NCBI GenBank assembly: GCA_000499405.2 | Contig: HG738139.1 | Coordinates: forward strand, 15,786,858-15,850,857 | DNA from: Onchocerca volvulus | Lineage: Eukaryota; Nematoda; Chromadorea; Rhabditida; Onchocercidae | Direction: 5' to 3' | Length of the DNA stretch: 64,000 nucleotides | Program-made: the position numbers and the translations under genes | The notes under the pieces: model-generated | Database searches by the model: none | The model's input: the letters and a program-made list of their open reading frames with translations, nothing else | Told to the model about the DNA's origin: nothing | Part shown: positions 26,099 through 40,300 of the stretch, piece after piece | How positions within the stretch are numbered: position 1 is the stretch's first letter | How the letters are laid out: each line of letters starts with the position of its first letter

Positions 26099-27615
26099 GT
26101 AAGTAAACCCGAGATTCTGAGACTTAGCGAAGATATGCATCAGGCTAAAGAATTTTGGGATTTAACTTGAAAAAATATAGTTTGAGTAAAAAATCAATTT
26201 AAATTTGAATTCCTATCGACATTCTTGTTTGTTTTTTTTTCTTGAATTAACTTCACAATAACTGTAAATTTTATTATTTCATATATTTAGAACCAAATCA
26301 TTTTATAAATCTGTTCAATTTACTGGGAAATGTCCTGTTTATTTATAGGAATTAGCTTTTGCAAACTACCAATCTTATTTATTTTCTCATTTGTATATCC
26401 ATTAATAATAGAATTTTCAGTTATTAAAATATTGGCGGAACTGACACTCATTATGTTATTTTCAATCATAAAGAAAAAAATTTGTTATTCTCCTGTAAAT
26501 TATCCATGGGAATTCCTTATATATAAGAAATTTTAATTTTTTCGTTAAATTTTTCCAAAATCAGTTATTATTTCAAATTTGGAAAAAACAAATTTTAGCC
26601 ATTCATAAAGCCATGCACTTTTTTTTTCCAGTCAGTTGGCATAAGGATCCTCACAATTTACACATCATTCAGTACTACACTTTTTTGTGGCAACTAAAAT
26701 TATTTTTTCTGAATTATGAAAGTTCCATTTTTATGGAGAAACTTTGTTTATAATTTTGAATTTAAACGAAAAAAAAATTCGAAATTATTTTTCATATAAA
26801 AAAGATAAGCTGATACTGCAAAACTGAAAGTTTTTCATGGGAACGTAAAATTTATCGGATGGGTGATTCAAATTATTGCCTCTACAAAAAAATAAATTAT
26901 TTAAGTAAAGAGAAAGAAGACTAAAATTGTCAATAGAATCTAACATTGTGATTTAAAAAATATTCCGAAAAAAAACGGCCCGTCATATTTTGTTTTGAAA
27001 GTAAAATTTGCGATTTTCCGTAGCATCATTATAATGCAATGCAATATTTGCTCACTAGCATACAATTCCATGAAATTTTTATGTTTAGATACACTTTTTC
27101 ATACTACTTGCTATTTTATCCATTTATAGCTCCCATTTTTGTGAACGTTTCATATGCTTAACATTTTTCAAATTATTGTATTTATCATTCCTCTACAAGA
27201 TCTTTCCGTTCAATTTAGCTTTTTTTGTTTTTTAATTATATGAATGTTTGATTTTTTTTTTTTAAATTTTTTAAGAGGTGATGATATCTTTTATGAACAT
27301 TTTTATCAAATGGCAATTTTTATTAAAAGATAGAATTGTAGTTTATTTTTTCTAGTAATGAATTTTTGTCGATTACTATCATCATACTGGAAAATTATAT
27401 ATCTTGGAATAAATGACAATATTATAAAATGTGGAATCAAGCTTAATATCAACATTATCTCCTTTTTTATAAATTTAACATTGTTCATAGAATTAGATTT
27501 ATTAAATCTTTGCAGCTTTTTCTGTTGTTTTTCTTTGTAGCTTTTATTTCTATCACTTATTTCTTCCTAAATTTAAGGCTTTTATATCTTTCTTTCGGAA
27601 AATAATCAAAGAAAT
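26099..27615. other. Region between the unrecognised gene and orai
   Basis: AT-rich, with no supported exon. It may contain the missing 3' exons of the upstream gene and the 5' UTR and promoter of orai; neither can be placed from sequence alone. Confidence 0.4.
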
Positions 27616-30600
27616 ATGTCAAGTGAACAAGTAGCAATGTCACTATTTCCATCATCGTTATCACCAACAACAGAAGCCATATCAGCAAGAAAAAAGTCAG
27701 AATTCCAACGAATAATATCTACTTCAATGAGATTAAAATCAGGAAAAATTGAGCAATGTATCAAAATCCCATCAAGCAATCATAATATGTATGAAAATCG
27801 CCGGCTATTTTCCTCAACATCCAACATTCCGGCAAATTCTGAATTAGCAAATAATTTGTCTGATTTGTCTCATAATCTCTTAACACCAACAAATCAAAAT
27901 TTTGTTGGTTTGCAATCACTTCGTACCATTCCAACTAATGATTCATGCTTCAATTTGCGAAAGAGCGAACATTTGACTGATTTTAATATGAACATCCAGA
28001 TGGACCATAAAAATACGCATTTTTCTACTAAATCTATGCATTTCTCATCGCATCAACCATTGTCAATAACAGATGCAAATGTTATGAATAATCTTCCGAT
28101 TCATATGTTTCCATCATCAACTTCACAGTGTCATTCATTGGGAAATTATAACACTCCACCAACAACGATGATAACTGCAGCAACAAAAATAACAACAGAT
28201 GATAATGTAATAGAGAAAAAAGCGATATTATTGGATGAAAGGTCTGTTTGTTGATCATCTTCTGGATTATATTTTTTGAATGATTCCACTTTTCTCAGGT
28301 ATCGTGGCGAATTATCAATTCTGGAGAAGTATCGTTATGATCTCAGTCGAGCGCAACTTAAAGCAAGCTCACGAACATCAGCTTTATTGGCAGGTTTCGC
28401 TATGGTAAGTAAAATAGAGGATAAATTTAATTCAAGTTTTGAAATGGAAGAATATTTCATTTGTTTTTCCTATAGATACTTTGAGCGAAATTTCCTATTA
28501 TAAGATAATATCAATAAAACATCTTCCGGAAAGTATAAGAAAACATTCCATCCCATAATACTTTAGATCAGTAATGCAAATTTTTTATCATGAAATTTTC
28601 AATATTATTAATCGTTTGAATTCTTCCCTAGATATTTTAGCATTTGTAATTGATTTTAATCATTAGATCAGCAGATAATCTAATTAAAAGAAAAAAAATT
28701 TGTGTATAACTTCTTGTCTTGCATCGTTAACATTAATATTTCAATCTCCTTTTTTATCATTCCAGAATTTGATCACTAGTTTGTTACTTTTTCTACTTTA
28801 CATTATTGATTTTTAAATGTTTTCCGTATAGCGATTTGTTTTTCCATTATTCAATAATCATTTAAACCTATTTCTCATATACTCATATATGTGCATTTTT
28901 TTTTTTCGATATTTCAATCGAAACTTTTTTGCCTGTCTGAATCAACATTTTTTTCCTGCCTTACATTAAGTGATTATTTAGTGGTCTGTTTTTTTCCTTA
29001 ACAGTCTATTCCACTTTTAATAAATTTATCCATTTTTCAAAATATTGCCAATCGATATCACAGCGAGGTTGCAGTGTATGATTTTTAATCGTAGCTATTA
29101 CTGTAATTTATTCTTAATAAATATTAAACATAATGGAAGACTTAATATCCTAATTGTATTTGAAGTAATGTAAATGTTAGTTAGGATACTGTGGATTATT
29201 TTTTTTGTGACAAAGTTTAATAAGTTAATAATGTGTTCCTCTAATTGATAATATAAGCATTTTAATTGCGATTGCATAGGTTGTTATATTGCATTTAGAT
29301 AGGTCCCAATATATTCAAGAATTAAATATCAACTTGATTATAAAATTAATATATTTTGTTACATCTAGGTCGCTTTGGTGGAATTGCAGTATGAGCGTAC
29401 GACGCCACCTTTTTTATTGATAACACTAGGAGTGGTGACAACACTTCTTGTTTCTGTTCATCTTCTTGCATTAATGATGTCAACATGTATATTACCTTAC
29501 ATTGAAGCAAATGGTTGTACGCAAGATTCACCTCATATTCGATTGAAGTAAGTTCAATTCAGTAGTTCAATTTCAATTTTAAGTTCAATTTTTACATGAT
29601 CGTTTTAGAGGGAAGACAATTTAGAGAAGTAAATTCTGAAATTGCATCTAAAAGTTGAAAAAAGATTTATAGCGGTAACTTCATTATGAACAGCACAGTT
29701 AAGAGATAAGGAAAGATTACTAAGATTAGTTTCTAGTTTGAAATTTATGATAGCAGTATTTTTAGTATCATTCGAAAAGCATGTCGGTTACATGAACTTT
29801 TGGCTTTTTCTTTACATAAATATAAAATTTTCATATATATTCAGTCTTCATTTTAATATTGCAAACTATTAAAAAAATTTACATTACTTGCATTTCAATC
29901 ATTCTCCTATTTCAAATGGTTACAGTAGTCTTGCGTATTTATTGATGACAGCTTTAAGTTTCAATTCCAGTTTAAATCCAGTATCTCTGCTTAAATTAAT
30001 TTATTAGATGTGACTTAATGAGTTTTGCCTCTCATATTTTTTTCCTGCTATTTTTCGATGTTAAATTTCGTATTGTCATGGCAGATTTATCTAGAATATT
30101 CGTTTATTATAATATGCATGTCAAATTTCAATGAGATACTGATAGTTGACAGTAATATTAGAACTTAACCTAATTTAGAGTGTCGTACGCTGTTTAAATA
30201 ATTGATGAAAAGTTTCAATTATCATTTCTGCTAATTCATAATTTTATTTATTTAAGCGGAATTGTAATGTATGTATAAAGTAATAGTGGTATATTTAAAT
30301 TATCTAATACACATATGTTGTTATGTGGCTCTATAAATCGTATTTCCATATTTAAATTTCAGATTCTATATCGATCTGTCATGGTTATTTAGTACTTGTA
30401 TTGGTTTAATGTTATTTCTTATTGAAATTGGTATAATATTTTTCGTAAAATTTTATGCAGTCAATTATATTACTGCTGCTTATATTACCACTGCAATGCT
30501 CAGTAAGCAATGGACATTTTTTCCAAATTTTTCAAATTTATTTTATTTTTTGAAATGAAGCACCGAGGTGTCAACTATCACTTGATGATGCATGATACAG

Positions 30601-31077
30601 TATAAGCCGTTTCATTTTTCGTTATTCTGTAATATGCATTACAATCTTTTTGTCCAGATGGTGGTTTGCTTATCGAGCGAAAAAGTAATTACGAAATAAA
30701 ATTGAACATTTAATAAAAAAATAAGTTGTAATTTGTGATTCCTTTTCAAAATTTGCTGCTTAAATTATTTTAAACTTTTTGTGGAAATATTTTCTAATTT
30801 GTTTATATTCCAGCTTTTGCTGCGTAATTTTTTCATTTCAACTCATTTAATACTTTTTTCCTTTTCAGTACCTGTTGTAGTGGTATTTACAATATTTGCA
30901 TGTCTTATACATAAAAATCGATTTATCCATTCAATAAATCGTGTGGGATCAAAAGCGTTTGATTTACAAAAATTTTTGAACGAAAATAATCCAACAGCGA
31001 GTATTCCGAATGCTACTTCTGTTGAACGACATCTGGTAGGTGCTGGTTTGCAAGGCATCCGAATTATTCGTCACTAA
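27616..31077 (+). CDS. orai: ORAI calcium release-activated calcium channel subunit, 419 aa
   Basis: Five exons in continuous phase: 27616-28241, 28299-28404, 29369-29547, 30363-30502 and 30869-31077. ORAI subunits form the plasma-membrane pore opened by STIM when ER calcium falls. TM1 is preceded by the family signature LKASSRTSALLAGFAM. R234 sits at the position of human R91, and E249 in VALVELQYE at that of the selectivity-filter glutamate E106. TM2 includes H275 (human H134) in VSVHLLALM. TM3 carries E325 (human E190) in LFLIEIGIIFF. TM4 is followed by a cytosolic tail with helix potential (SVERHL region) where STIM binds in the family. The loop between TM3 and TM4 is short. The first 208 residues form an unusually long Ser/Asn/Thr-rich N-terminal extension, coded in one exon. 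ATG 27616 opens the long frame; an upstream 5' UTR exon is possible. Confidence 0.95.
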
Positions 31078-31489
31078 TAAAAAAATAATGAAAAAATTTA
31101 TATAAATTTGCGAGTTTCTCCGATTTTTATTGATCTTTTCTTCTGCATTTTAGCATATGCTTGCTACTTATATATAAGCTCCCATATTTTGCTATTTTGC
31201 TTTTAATGGGTAGCTAGTTCATCTGCTGAAAATTTTTCTATCTTCTTCCTTCTACATTGTTCAATTTGAATTGTTTATGGCTAAACAAATCAACGAGAAG
31301 AACTCAACAGAATTTTTTTTTAATGCTTTTTATTTGCTTCATTCAGTTTTGCATGTTAATATTAAAAATAAGTGGAATAATTTTGTTTCCTTTCATCTAT
31401 TCAGTTCATCCACATTAACTGTTATCGGAGGAAATCAAATCGTTTGTTGCTTTATAAATTACAGTATAAAAACAATGCAGTAAATCTAT

Positions 31490-33870
31490 CTCTTTTTGTA
31501 TTCTATTTAATTGGATTCGCCATTGAAATTCTTTCACGCTTGATGACCAAAAATTGCTGATGCTTTGCGATGAAATTTCTCCAGGAATTTATTATTTAGG
31601 GGTATCGCTTTCTTAATCTCATCCTCTTTGCACGTTTTTTTATGTCCTTTCCGTCCTCGCTAAAATAAAACTTCATTCTTTGATGTCTTTATTATCCAAT
31701 TCCTTTACGCTGTCGTCACATATCTTCTACTTTTTGAATGCGTGATTTCAGTTTTCAGCAGATTAACAATCTTAGGTAACCTTCCCTGTTTAACATTTTT
31801 ATTACCATTTTTCCAAGTTCAAAGTTGTGCCACGTTTTATATTTATCCGTGAGAACAATTTTTTTCATATATATGTGCATTTTTGATGCACTTTAGACTC
31901 GAATATTTTATTCATGCCCACTTCCTTAAGCTGATGACTTTTTATTCTTTTTTCCATATCTTTCAGAATCTATCGAAGACCTTCATTGTTCTATCCCAAT
32001 ATTTGGTAATTCTTTCTCTGGACCCAATTTCTTAAATGGAAAATCACTATCGTTATCATGTTCAGTATGAAACGGTATAATTAATGGCTTTGTAGTAAAA
32101 TGAATTCGATCGGATGTACCACTTTATAGTCATCAGAATTTAAGTATGTTAGTAGGCTTATTCAGTATTTTTATATTCTATGTTATCAATTTTCTTTTCT
32201 ATAATAACCTTCATCCAACAACTCTTTTTGTTTTCTTCATTGATCTAATAGTTGTCTTTCCACTCTAAGACGCTATTGGTATCATAGTTTTCCAAATCTT
32301 TTTTTTATTGAGAATTTCGTTAATTCATTCATACCTGAAGATTGTTTGAAACTATGTGTCATTGTGAATATGCTCAAAATAACTCCATTGTGATGCAAAC
32401 TTTTTTAAATCATGCAGTGCGGACATTGCTTACGTCATAAAATATTTAATAATGCTACTTATATTTTTACTACTCTGCAATCAATCTTAATTTATATTGG
32501 ACATTGCACTCCATTCTAACCTGCTTAAAAGATTTACGTCTTAAAAGTTTGACGTGAATAGTAATTTAGATGATCGCTATCGAGTTTTGATTTGTTTATG
32601 AAACATTTTTTTTCACTTCACCTTTCCAGTATCTAAATTTACGCTTTAATTTGTAGAAGAATGTTAAAAGGAGCTGACATAACAGCTTATATTGTTCATC
32701 GGAAATGAGTTTCATTTAAAATACATTCAAACCTTCATCCTTTTTTTTGTATTTCGTTGTCAATATAAGATTTTTCACATTATATTTCTTTTAATATTTA
32801 GAGCTGTTTAGCTCCCGCTGTTTTGCAAGTAGTAATTAAGTATAGGGTACATATATATATATATATATATTGTTGCTTCTTTTTTTATCATCTAATCTGA
32901 ATAGTTTTCTATTCATCTTCCATCATTTCAACATATCTGCTTTTTTCCTCTTTGATTTGATGAAATTTTTTCAGAACTTCTAGTCATTTATCATTCTTTT
33001 TTTTTTTTCAAATTTTTTAAAGCCATTTTTTGCACTCTGTAATGCTCATATTTCTCTTCATTAGCTTGTTGAATGTTTTCATATTCAATTTTCTAACCTA
33101 ATTCTTTTTATTGTTGGGCTAACACTTCTTCCAGTATTGATAGCTTCTAACACCACTTTTCTTGAGGGGAATGAAATCATTTGTCATATGAAAAATTATG
33201 TTTATAAATATAATATAAAACGAAGTATTTCAACTTATGTCAATATAGTTTTTAACCTATATCATCATAATAAGTCTAATTCTTACGGTACTCTATTTGA
33301 TTTAGTTTTGCTGTTGAAATTCTGCTTGATCCATTGTTTCTTACAGTATAGATTATCGTAGAAATATTCGTTTGATGATTATCACAGACAGTAATTATTG
33401 GAAAAGTTTATTTCTTGATGAATAAGTTATTGATGATATAGGTTATAAGAATTTGAGTATCACTAGAAAGTTGAGTCTTGGTTTGTTCTTCTTTATTGTT
33501 GATAATGGGAATGTTTGTTGGGAATTTGCTTGATCAGGGATGTACGATAGAATTGAATTGAAACCGAATTGAAAACGCGCTGATCACCGAGTTCTCGATG
33601 AGAGTTGTCTTATTCTGAGATATTTATATAATACAATAATATCTTAATTATTCCACTATATTATAAAATATTTCGCTTATCCTGACATAGATGACCAAAA
33701 TTCTGTTGTATCTATCGTATCCCAACTGCCTTGCAAACGATCTAGTGCTGAATCCATGATAATCATGATCCCTTGTAACAGTGACATCATCTTCTCTTTT
33801 ATAACTATTTTTGATTTCAATTTCTTTTCTTTTATCCCAGCTAGTATTAGCACGGGTATGCAATTAATCA
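31490..33870 (-). pseudogene. Decayed coiled-coil protein gene, antisense and downstream of orai
   Basis: The minus strand contains a chain of coding-like segments broken by stops and frameshifts. In order they are QQANEEKYEHYRVQKMALKN with IKEEKSRYVEMMEDE (33.16-32.92 kb), SALHDLKKFASQWSYFEHIH (about 32.43-32.36 kb), RKQKELLDEGYYRKEN (32.29-32.19 kb), TEHDNDSDFPFKKLGPEKEL (32.08-31.99 kb), ILKDMEKRIKSHQLKEVGMN (31.98-31.90 kb) and KEDEIKKAIPLNNKFLEKFH (31.64-31.57 kb). The heptad-like E/K/L spacing suggests a coiled coil. Two overlapping open frames at 33.65-33.87 kb may be its 5' part. In-frame stops inside good segments (for example between NDK and LEVL) argue for decay rather than introns. 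Family not recognised. Confidence 0.6.
32850..32870. repeat. TA microsatellite
   Basis: About nine to ten TA dinucleotides in a row following ACATA. Simple repeat with no other significance seen. Confidence 0.8.
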
Positions 33871-33871
33871 A

Positions 33872-36800
33872 CTACTTAAAATTTTTGTTCAGTTAATTAA
33901 TTGTTGCATTTCTGTATCAGCTAATTCACTTTCTTTATTTACATCTTATTTATGCTTTGTGCCTTGCTTATTGTTCAAGCTGATGATATAAGTTGAATAA
34001 AGTAGAATTTCCAACAGAACGCGATTAATTTATCACTTAATTTACCATCTTACACTGTATACATTTAAGATTGCAGGTAGTGTATCTTTTCAAAAAATGG
34101 GAAAAAAAGTTTTCATTCTTATTTTTTTGAAATTTTTTAATATATAAATTGACTGAAATCCATTTTATTGATATTTTCGGATCATTAATTATGACTTTCA
34201 ACTGAAAATATATGAAGATAAATGTTTGTTGAAATCTATTTCGAATAAAAAAAATTTGTTCCTGAATATTATTTATTAAAATTAAATAATGTTAATATTC
34301 GCTTATTACTCAATATATAATGCTTTTTAGCTAGCTAACCTGCATATTGCTTGCTTAGGCATGCTTAAAAACAAGTGCCATATGATATCAGAATTTATTT
34401 TTCATACATAGATATTCTGAATTTTTTAAAGTATTTTAAAATGTAATCTTATTATTTCTTGTTGCTAAGAATGATTTTTGTAATACAGAAATAAAAAAAA
34501 ATAAATTTATAATTTCTGCGAATTCAAGAATCATCCAAATATAATCTAGTTGAGAAACAGTTTCATATTTTATGATACTTCACACAATTTCTTTGTGCTG
34601 AATAAAACACTCTATTTGCTTTGTTTTTTTCATTTTATATTATTTTGTAAAAATTAAAATTTTCAAAAAAAAAAAAAAAACGGATTAGCTCTTCACTCAG
34701 CATGTGCTTTTTAAATATCCTTGAAGTGAATAACTCGTGGGTATGTGCTTTATCTTATCGAATTAATTAGCTTTTGAATCAAATTTTAGCGCTTTAAGGT
34801 ATAGGAGAAATTATGACTTTCTGTGACATCATGAATCTTTTCCAATAGATTGTTAGGTTTTTCTGGCATGTGGTATTTCTGGAAGATTTGCTATACTGAA
34901 TATTGAGTATTCGGATATTAATAATAAATAAGATATCGCAATGGAACTACACATTAAACTTTTTTATATATTTTCGAATAAATTTACATATTTTCATGCT
35001 AACTTCGAACTGAATCCTTTTTCGAAATCAATTTCAATTTTTTAAAGCAAATTTCAGCCGAAGAAAGAGGAATATACGATATGAAAGGAAAAAAAATCTA
35101 AAAGCTGAAGTATAATTTTTTGGTTTGTTCACCAATAAGAGAATTTCTCTATTAAATATGATAATATGATAGAATGCAAAATAACTGGTGTTGTTGGGAG
35201 AAAAATGTTATCAATGACCAATGGAAAAGAGATAATTTCAAATTCCAATTTTCTTTTTTTTTTTTTTGGGCAGAAAAAAGTAGAATGGACTTAGCTATTT
35301 TGAAAATTTTTGAGCGAAATTTTGCAACCGATAATTTTTTCTGATAATTTGACAAATGTCATTGCCTTTCTCTTCCTTTTACTTCATTTATCTAACTTTT
35401 CATACCCTTTCTTCTCATTATCTTTCCATTAATTAGAACTTATTTGCTTTAATGCTACATTATTTGATTGTGTATCTATGAATTATTTAACAGCCTCAAT
35501 CATTTTTATGCAGCAGTAAGTGCCAAATATGACTTTTTTAAATGAACATATATGTATTGAATTGTTGGACGGTTGATTATATTTTAACTATTTTGATTAT
35601 TGTTAGCTTTTTACAATGAAATTTATACCAAAATTTTAATAACTTAGTGTGAATATTTAAGCATATTCAATATAAATTGAAATGGGTTTGAAAGTTCGTC
35701 TAACAATTTTCAATTTTTGTAACAGTACACCAACAGTAGCAGAAATATTTGTCATAAATAATCTGAAAAGCATTTTTGATCAGTTACAATTAATTTCAAT
35801 AAAATAAATGAAAAAGAAAAGAGCCAATTCGCAAGATGCTGAATTCAAATTTAAGATTCTTTTCTTTTGAAAAGTAACATTTTCTATGTCCAAAACTTAG
35901 AATTTGCTGTACATGAAATGGCTACTGATGATTTTTTGAATTTTTTTTTACCAAATAACCTGAATATGGAGAAATACTTGTTAAAATACGTGATTAAAAA
36001 TCAATTTACATTTCCAAGCAGCTGATAAAGTTGTCAGTGATACCTGGTGTTGCAATTATTCGACATCTTAGAGTGCGGAATCTTTTAAATTATTTATTTG
36101 AAATTGTATCCTTAACTATTGTCCTATCAAATTCATATTTTGAATAAAAATTGATATTTTTATGGTATAATTTGTCCCATATAAACAAATATCAACTATA
36201 TTGCATTGTTCGATTGATGATATCTGTTGCATAAACAGTGAAATTTTTGGTTGTCGTAGTAGTTTCTTTCAATTATGGGTAACACTTGAATAATTTATTA
36301 ATTACCAAATTGTTTGCATATTTCAATTTAATAAATGATTTTTTTACTTTTAATCTAAATATATTAAATGATGAATTGTTAAAATTATTATTGGGTTAAT
36401 CTTGAATTATTATGAATTCAAAATTATATTCTTGAATTCTCTTCTCGTTTTGCATATTACAGTCCAAAAGTAATTATTTTTCAATTCTTTACATACAAAT
36501 GATTGCACGCTACATTAACCAATTCTAGAAATTGATTGATTAAAAGATATATTCGTTGTATACTTTTTATCTAATTATTTGCCTATCTGTTTGTTTATCC
36601 TGCATTTATTTGTTTATTTATTTATTTGTAATATATACAAAACAGTTTTTACAAATTTCAATATTATAATCAATTTTATTACGATACAATAATAAGATTT
36701 TTATCAAAACCCAAGTTTAACTAACAATTTTATGTTCAGTGATCAAACAGTTGATCTTTTTTTTTTTTATATCAATCGTAAACAACTAAATTATGTTTTT

Positions 36801-37335
36801 AATACTTTACCGTTTTTAATTAATTATTGTTAAGGTAACTCACGAATTTTATGTACCTTTTATGTCAGATCACTGAATACCAAATTTCTTAGCTTTCATT
36901 CTTCGCTTAATTTTTTTATTTCCGTGGAAAATTGCCAACATAAGACAATTTTCCATTTTGTAAAGTAATCGAATTTTATTACAATATAGGATTTAAATCT
37001 GTTACAGATTAAAATTTAATTAATTTTGTCAAATTCTGAGAAATAAATTTTTTAATAATTATTAAGGTAGAACAACTGGAGCTATAATTGGTTTTTGGTT
37101 AGCGAATTTGAGAAATCGATCAATTCAATTAAGCGCAAAAAAGATTTGAAAAAAAAAAACAACGTAATTTTTTTCATTATTTAATTTTTTAAATTATTAA
37201 TTTGATACACAGACTTTATTTTAATCTAATATATCAATTTATCATTTAATTTGAATTGTTCAAATTTGATATATTGGTAACTGGATGTTAAAGGGAATTA
37301 ATTTAAAAATTATTTGGCGCATCATACCGCTTTGT
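33872..37335. other. Intergenic, AT-rich
   Basis: No supported exon or RNA gene. Poly-A near 34665-34680 and poly-T tracts are present. The open frame at 35152-35355 (minus) overlaps low-complexity sequence and has no exon context. Confidence 0.55.
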
Positions 37336-40300
37336 TCAGCACATTTTGCAGTATGACTTGATGTCACGATAAACGTGAGGTCCTTTCAAATGTCCGTCAT
37401 ATGCCAATCTCGGAGTCATTCTTCCGAAACATTCCATGCCACCCAATAATACAATTAAACTTATTGAATTTATCATATCATTTTTTATGGCTTCGATTGA
37501 AGCTTCTGGAAATCTATTCTTTATAGATATTCCTATCACGAAATAATACATTTCAAATTTGTTCGATTTAATGTGATTCAAATCTTATGAATAGCTATTG
37601 AAGGAATATGACGAGTATTGGAGAGAAATTTTAGAACATGAAAATTAATGCTATCATCGATGAGAAAAAAAAAAGGAAAGGATTTCAAGATAAAATCCTA
37701 TCCTTTTTTTTTCTGTCTTTTTTTTTGAACTGATCAGATGAACTGGAAGAAAAGAAAATTTATCAATTTAGAATTTTGAATCTAAATTTCGGAAAAATTT
37801 CCCAAAATCGAACGTTAACTCTTGGAACTTTCTTGAAAAATATGTGGGCCTCGTTTTGGTTCTTTTTTTTTTCTATTAATTGCGTTATGTTTGGATTTTG
37901 ATATTCGCGTTAAATTTCAAAGAGTTAATTTTCGGTTCGTCAATTTCGCAACTTTTCATTTTTAATTATATTTGACAATTATATTGTTATTCAAATTGCA
38001 TGATCGGAGCTTTTCGTTAATATAGGATCAAAATTCTGACATGTCATAAAAATGAACGTGGCTACTTTGATCAATAATTTTTGCAAATATTTTTATAAAA
38101 TTCGAAACTCGAATTTTGAAAAAATTAATAGGTTCATGAACAATTATGCTACTTTTATTGCTTAATTGGAAGCAAAAAGAAAAAAAAACTTCGAAATTTA
38201 ATATAAGATTTTATGAAAACTCTCATTAGTAGGATAAGAATACCTAAAATGAATGTTTTAATAAATTCCCATTCATTCTCCGATCCAATAGGAATACTAT
38301 TTCATTTGTATTTTTAACATATATTAGTATCGAATGTTGCTCGAGTACTTTTATTTACCTAAAAAAATGCTTCATAAATTTGATACTTCATTTATATCAA
38401 AAATAATTTAATATTTAAATCAGGACAATGACTTTTTTATTATTAAATTTTATTAATTTTACGGACAGTATCAAACGATAACGACGATTTTGATTTTGTA
38501 TTTGCTCAATCAAGTATACTAATACTAAAATAAAGAAATTTATATCCAATATCAATAACGGTAATCTAAAATAGAAGAAATGAAAATAATTCAGTTCGAA
38601 TTTTTAGTAAAATTGCAGAATAAAGTTGCAATCTGTAAATCTGAGATACCAGAATTTTTTTCCAATTAGTATTGCTTCATTTTTTTTTTTTTTAAATATT
38701 ATACTTTTTCATACGAAAAAACGATTTATAAAATTTAAATGCTTTACTTGAATAATTTTTCTCTTCAGTATTTCCCATAGTTCGAATAATATCTAATTTC
38801 TCGGAAACATATTTGGCATAAATGAGAAAAACCGTTATTTGAAACATGAAATGATAAATTCTTAAGTTTTATTCTATTAATATTATACAAATTTTTCAAA
38901 CATTTTCATTTTTCTTTTAAATTTATTTAATGATGTTTTCGGATGCAAAATAAGAAAACAAATAATAAAGTTGAAGAACAAAATTTATTTTGCAACATTT
39001 TTTAACACTACAATTATTCATTTTATTTTGCTATGTAATTGAAACAAAAAAATTTAATAAATTAATTATTTTCTCTTCTTTATAATGCTTTAGGCTTTAA
39101 TCTCAAAAGTCCTAATAAACCCCTAATTAATTGGACATTTTGGACTTGGTTGGCTCTTTTCATGTAAAAATACATGAAAAGACATCCATGCTTTCAATAT
39201 ATTACAGTAGCAAATTAAAAAAAGAAAAAAAAAACGATTGAAACATGAAAATCTGAATGAACTAAAGACAAAATAGCACTATCCAATATGATAGCTAGAT
39301 TATACGGTTTAGTACAATCATATTTGATCACAGAATTACAAAAAATAGCATCACATTTAAGTTCAATCAAAGATTTTAAAATCATCAGCATTAACGTATT
39401 TCTTAAATATCTACTGATTAATCAATTGATTTTATTGATAAAAATTCTGTGATTCTTGTAAAAATTTTGGATAAATTATTATTGAAAATTGTAAAAAAAA
39501 AAGGCCTTATAAATTACAAAAACTAAAAGAATTATTCAAGTCATCAAGAAGAAATTATCAGAAAAGATTGTCATTAAAAATAGCACGGAAAAAAAGTTAT
39601 ATATTTTTCACTCGTGATAAATGAATGATAAATTTCGTGAAATTTCGTTGAATAAATTAACCGCGAATTAATTATAATGAATTGATTAAGTATCAAAACA
39701 TTTCGTACATAATTTCTTACAGCATAAAACTGACGAAGCGAAATTAAGAATGCCTGAAAAAATTAAGACAAATATGCGGCGCTAAATAATAATACTAATA
39801 TTGGAAATTAATATTCCATATTTAGTATAATTAGAAATAAATATTCTGTTAACCTCATACAGCTTAAATCGCTTTTGATGACATAAATATTATTACTACT
39901 AAATGAAAGAAACAATCTCATTTATGATGAAAATGCTACATAATACTATGTTATCAAAAATTAGTTATCAAAAATGTATCAAAAATTTTTAGTTATTAAT
40001 TAAATCTTCGAATGGTATAATTGCAAATTTTAATTATGTGAAAAACTCCAAAATATTCATATAATCCTTGTATTATTATTGAAAATTAATTTCAAATTAT
40101 CACTAATTAGAATATATGAAAATTTGAAATCGATAGAAAAATAGAATTTAGCATTTGACAATTGTATCTTATTTTTAATGAAATTAATGTTTGTGGAATT
40201 CGATTAATACTGAAAAGTTTCTTTTTTCTTTTAGTACAAAAAATGGTCCTAATACTCCATTAATATGGATCTAAACTTCATTGGTGAGATTAAATTTAAA

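Noticed and set aside
31490..33870. Nuclear Wolbachia insertion as the source of the coding-like relics
   Set aside because: Possible in filarial genomes, but none of the pieces resembles a Wolbachia protein I can recognise, and composition does not separate it from the host.
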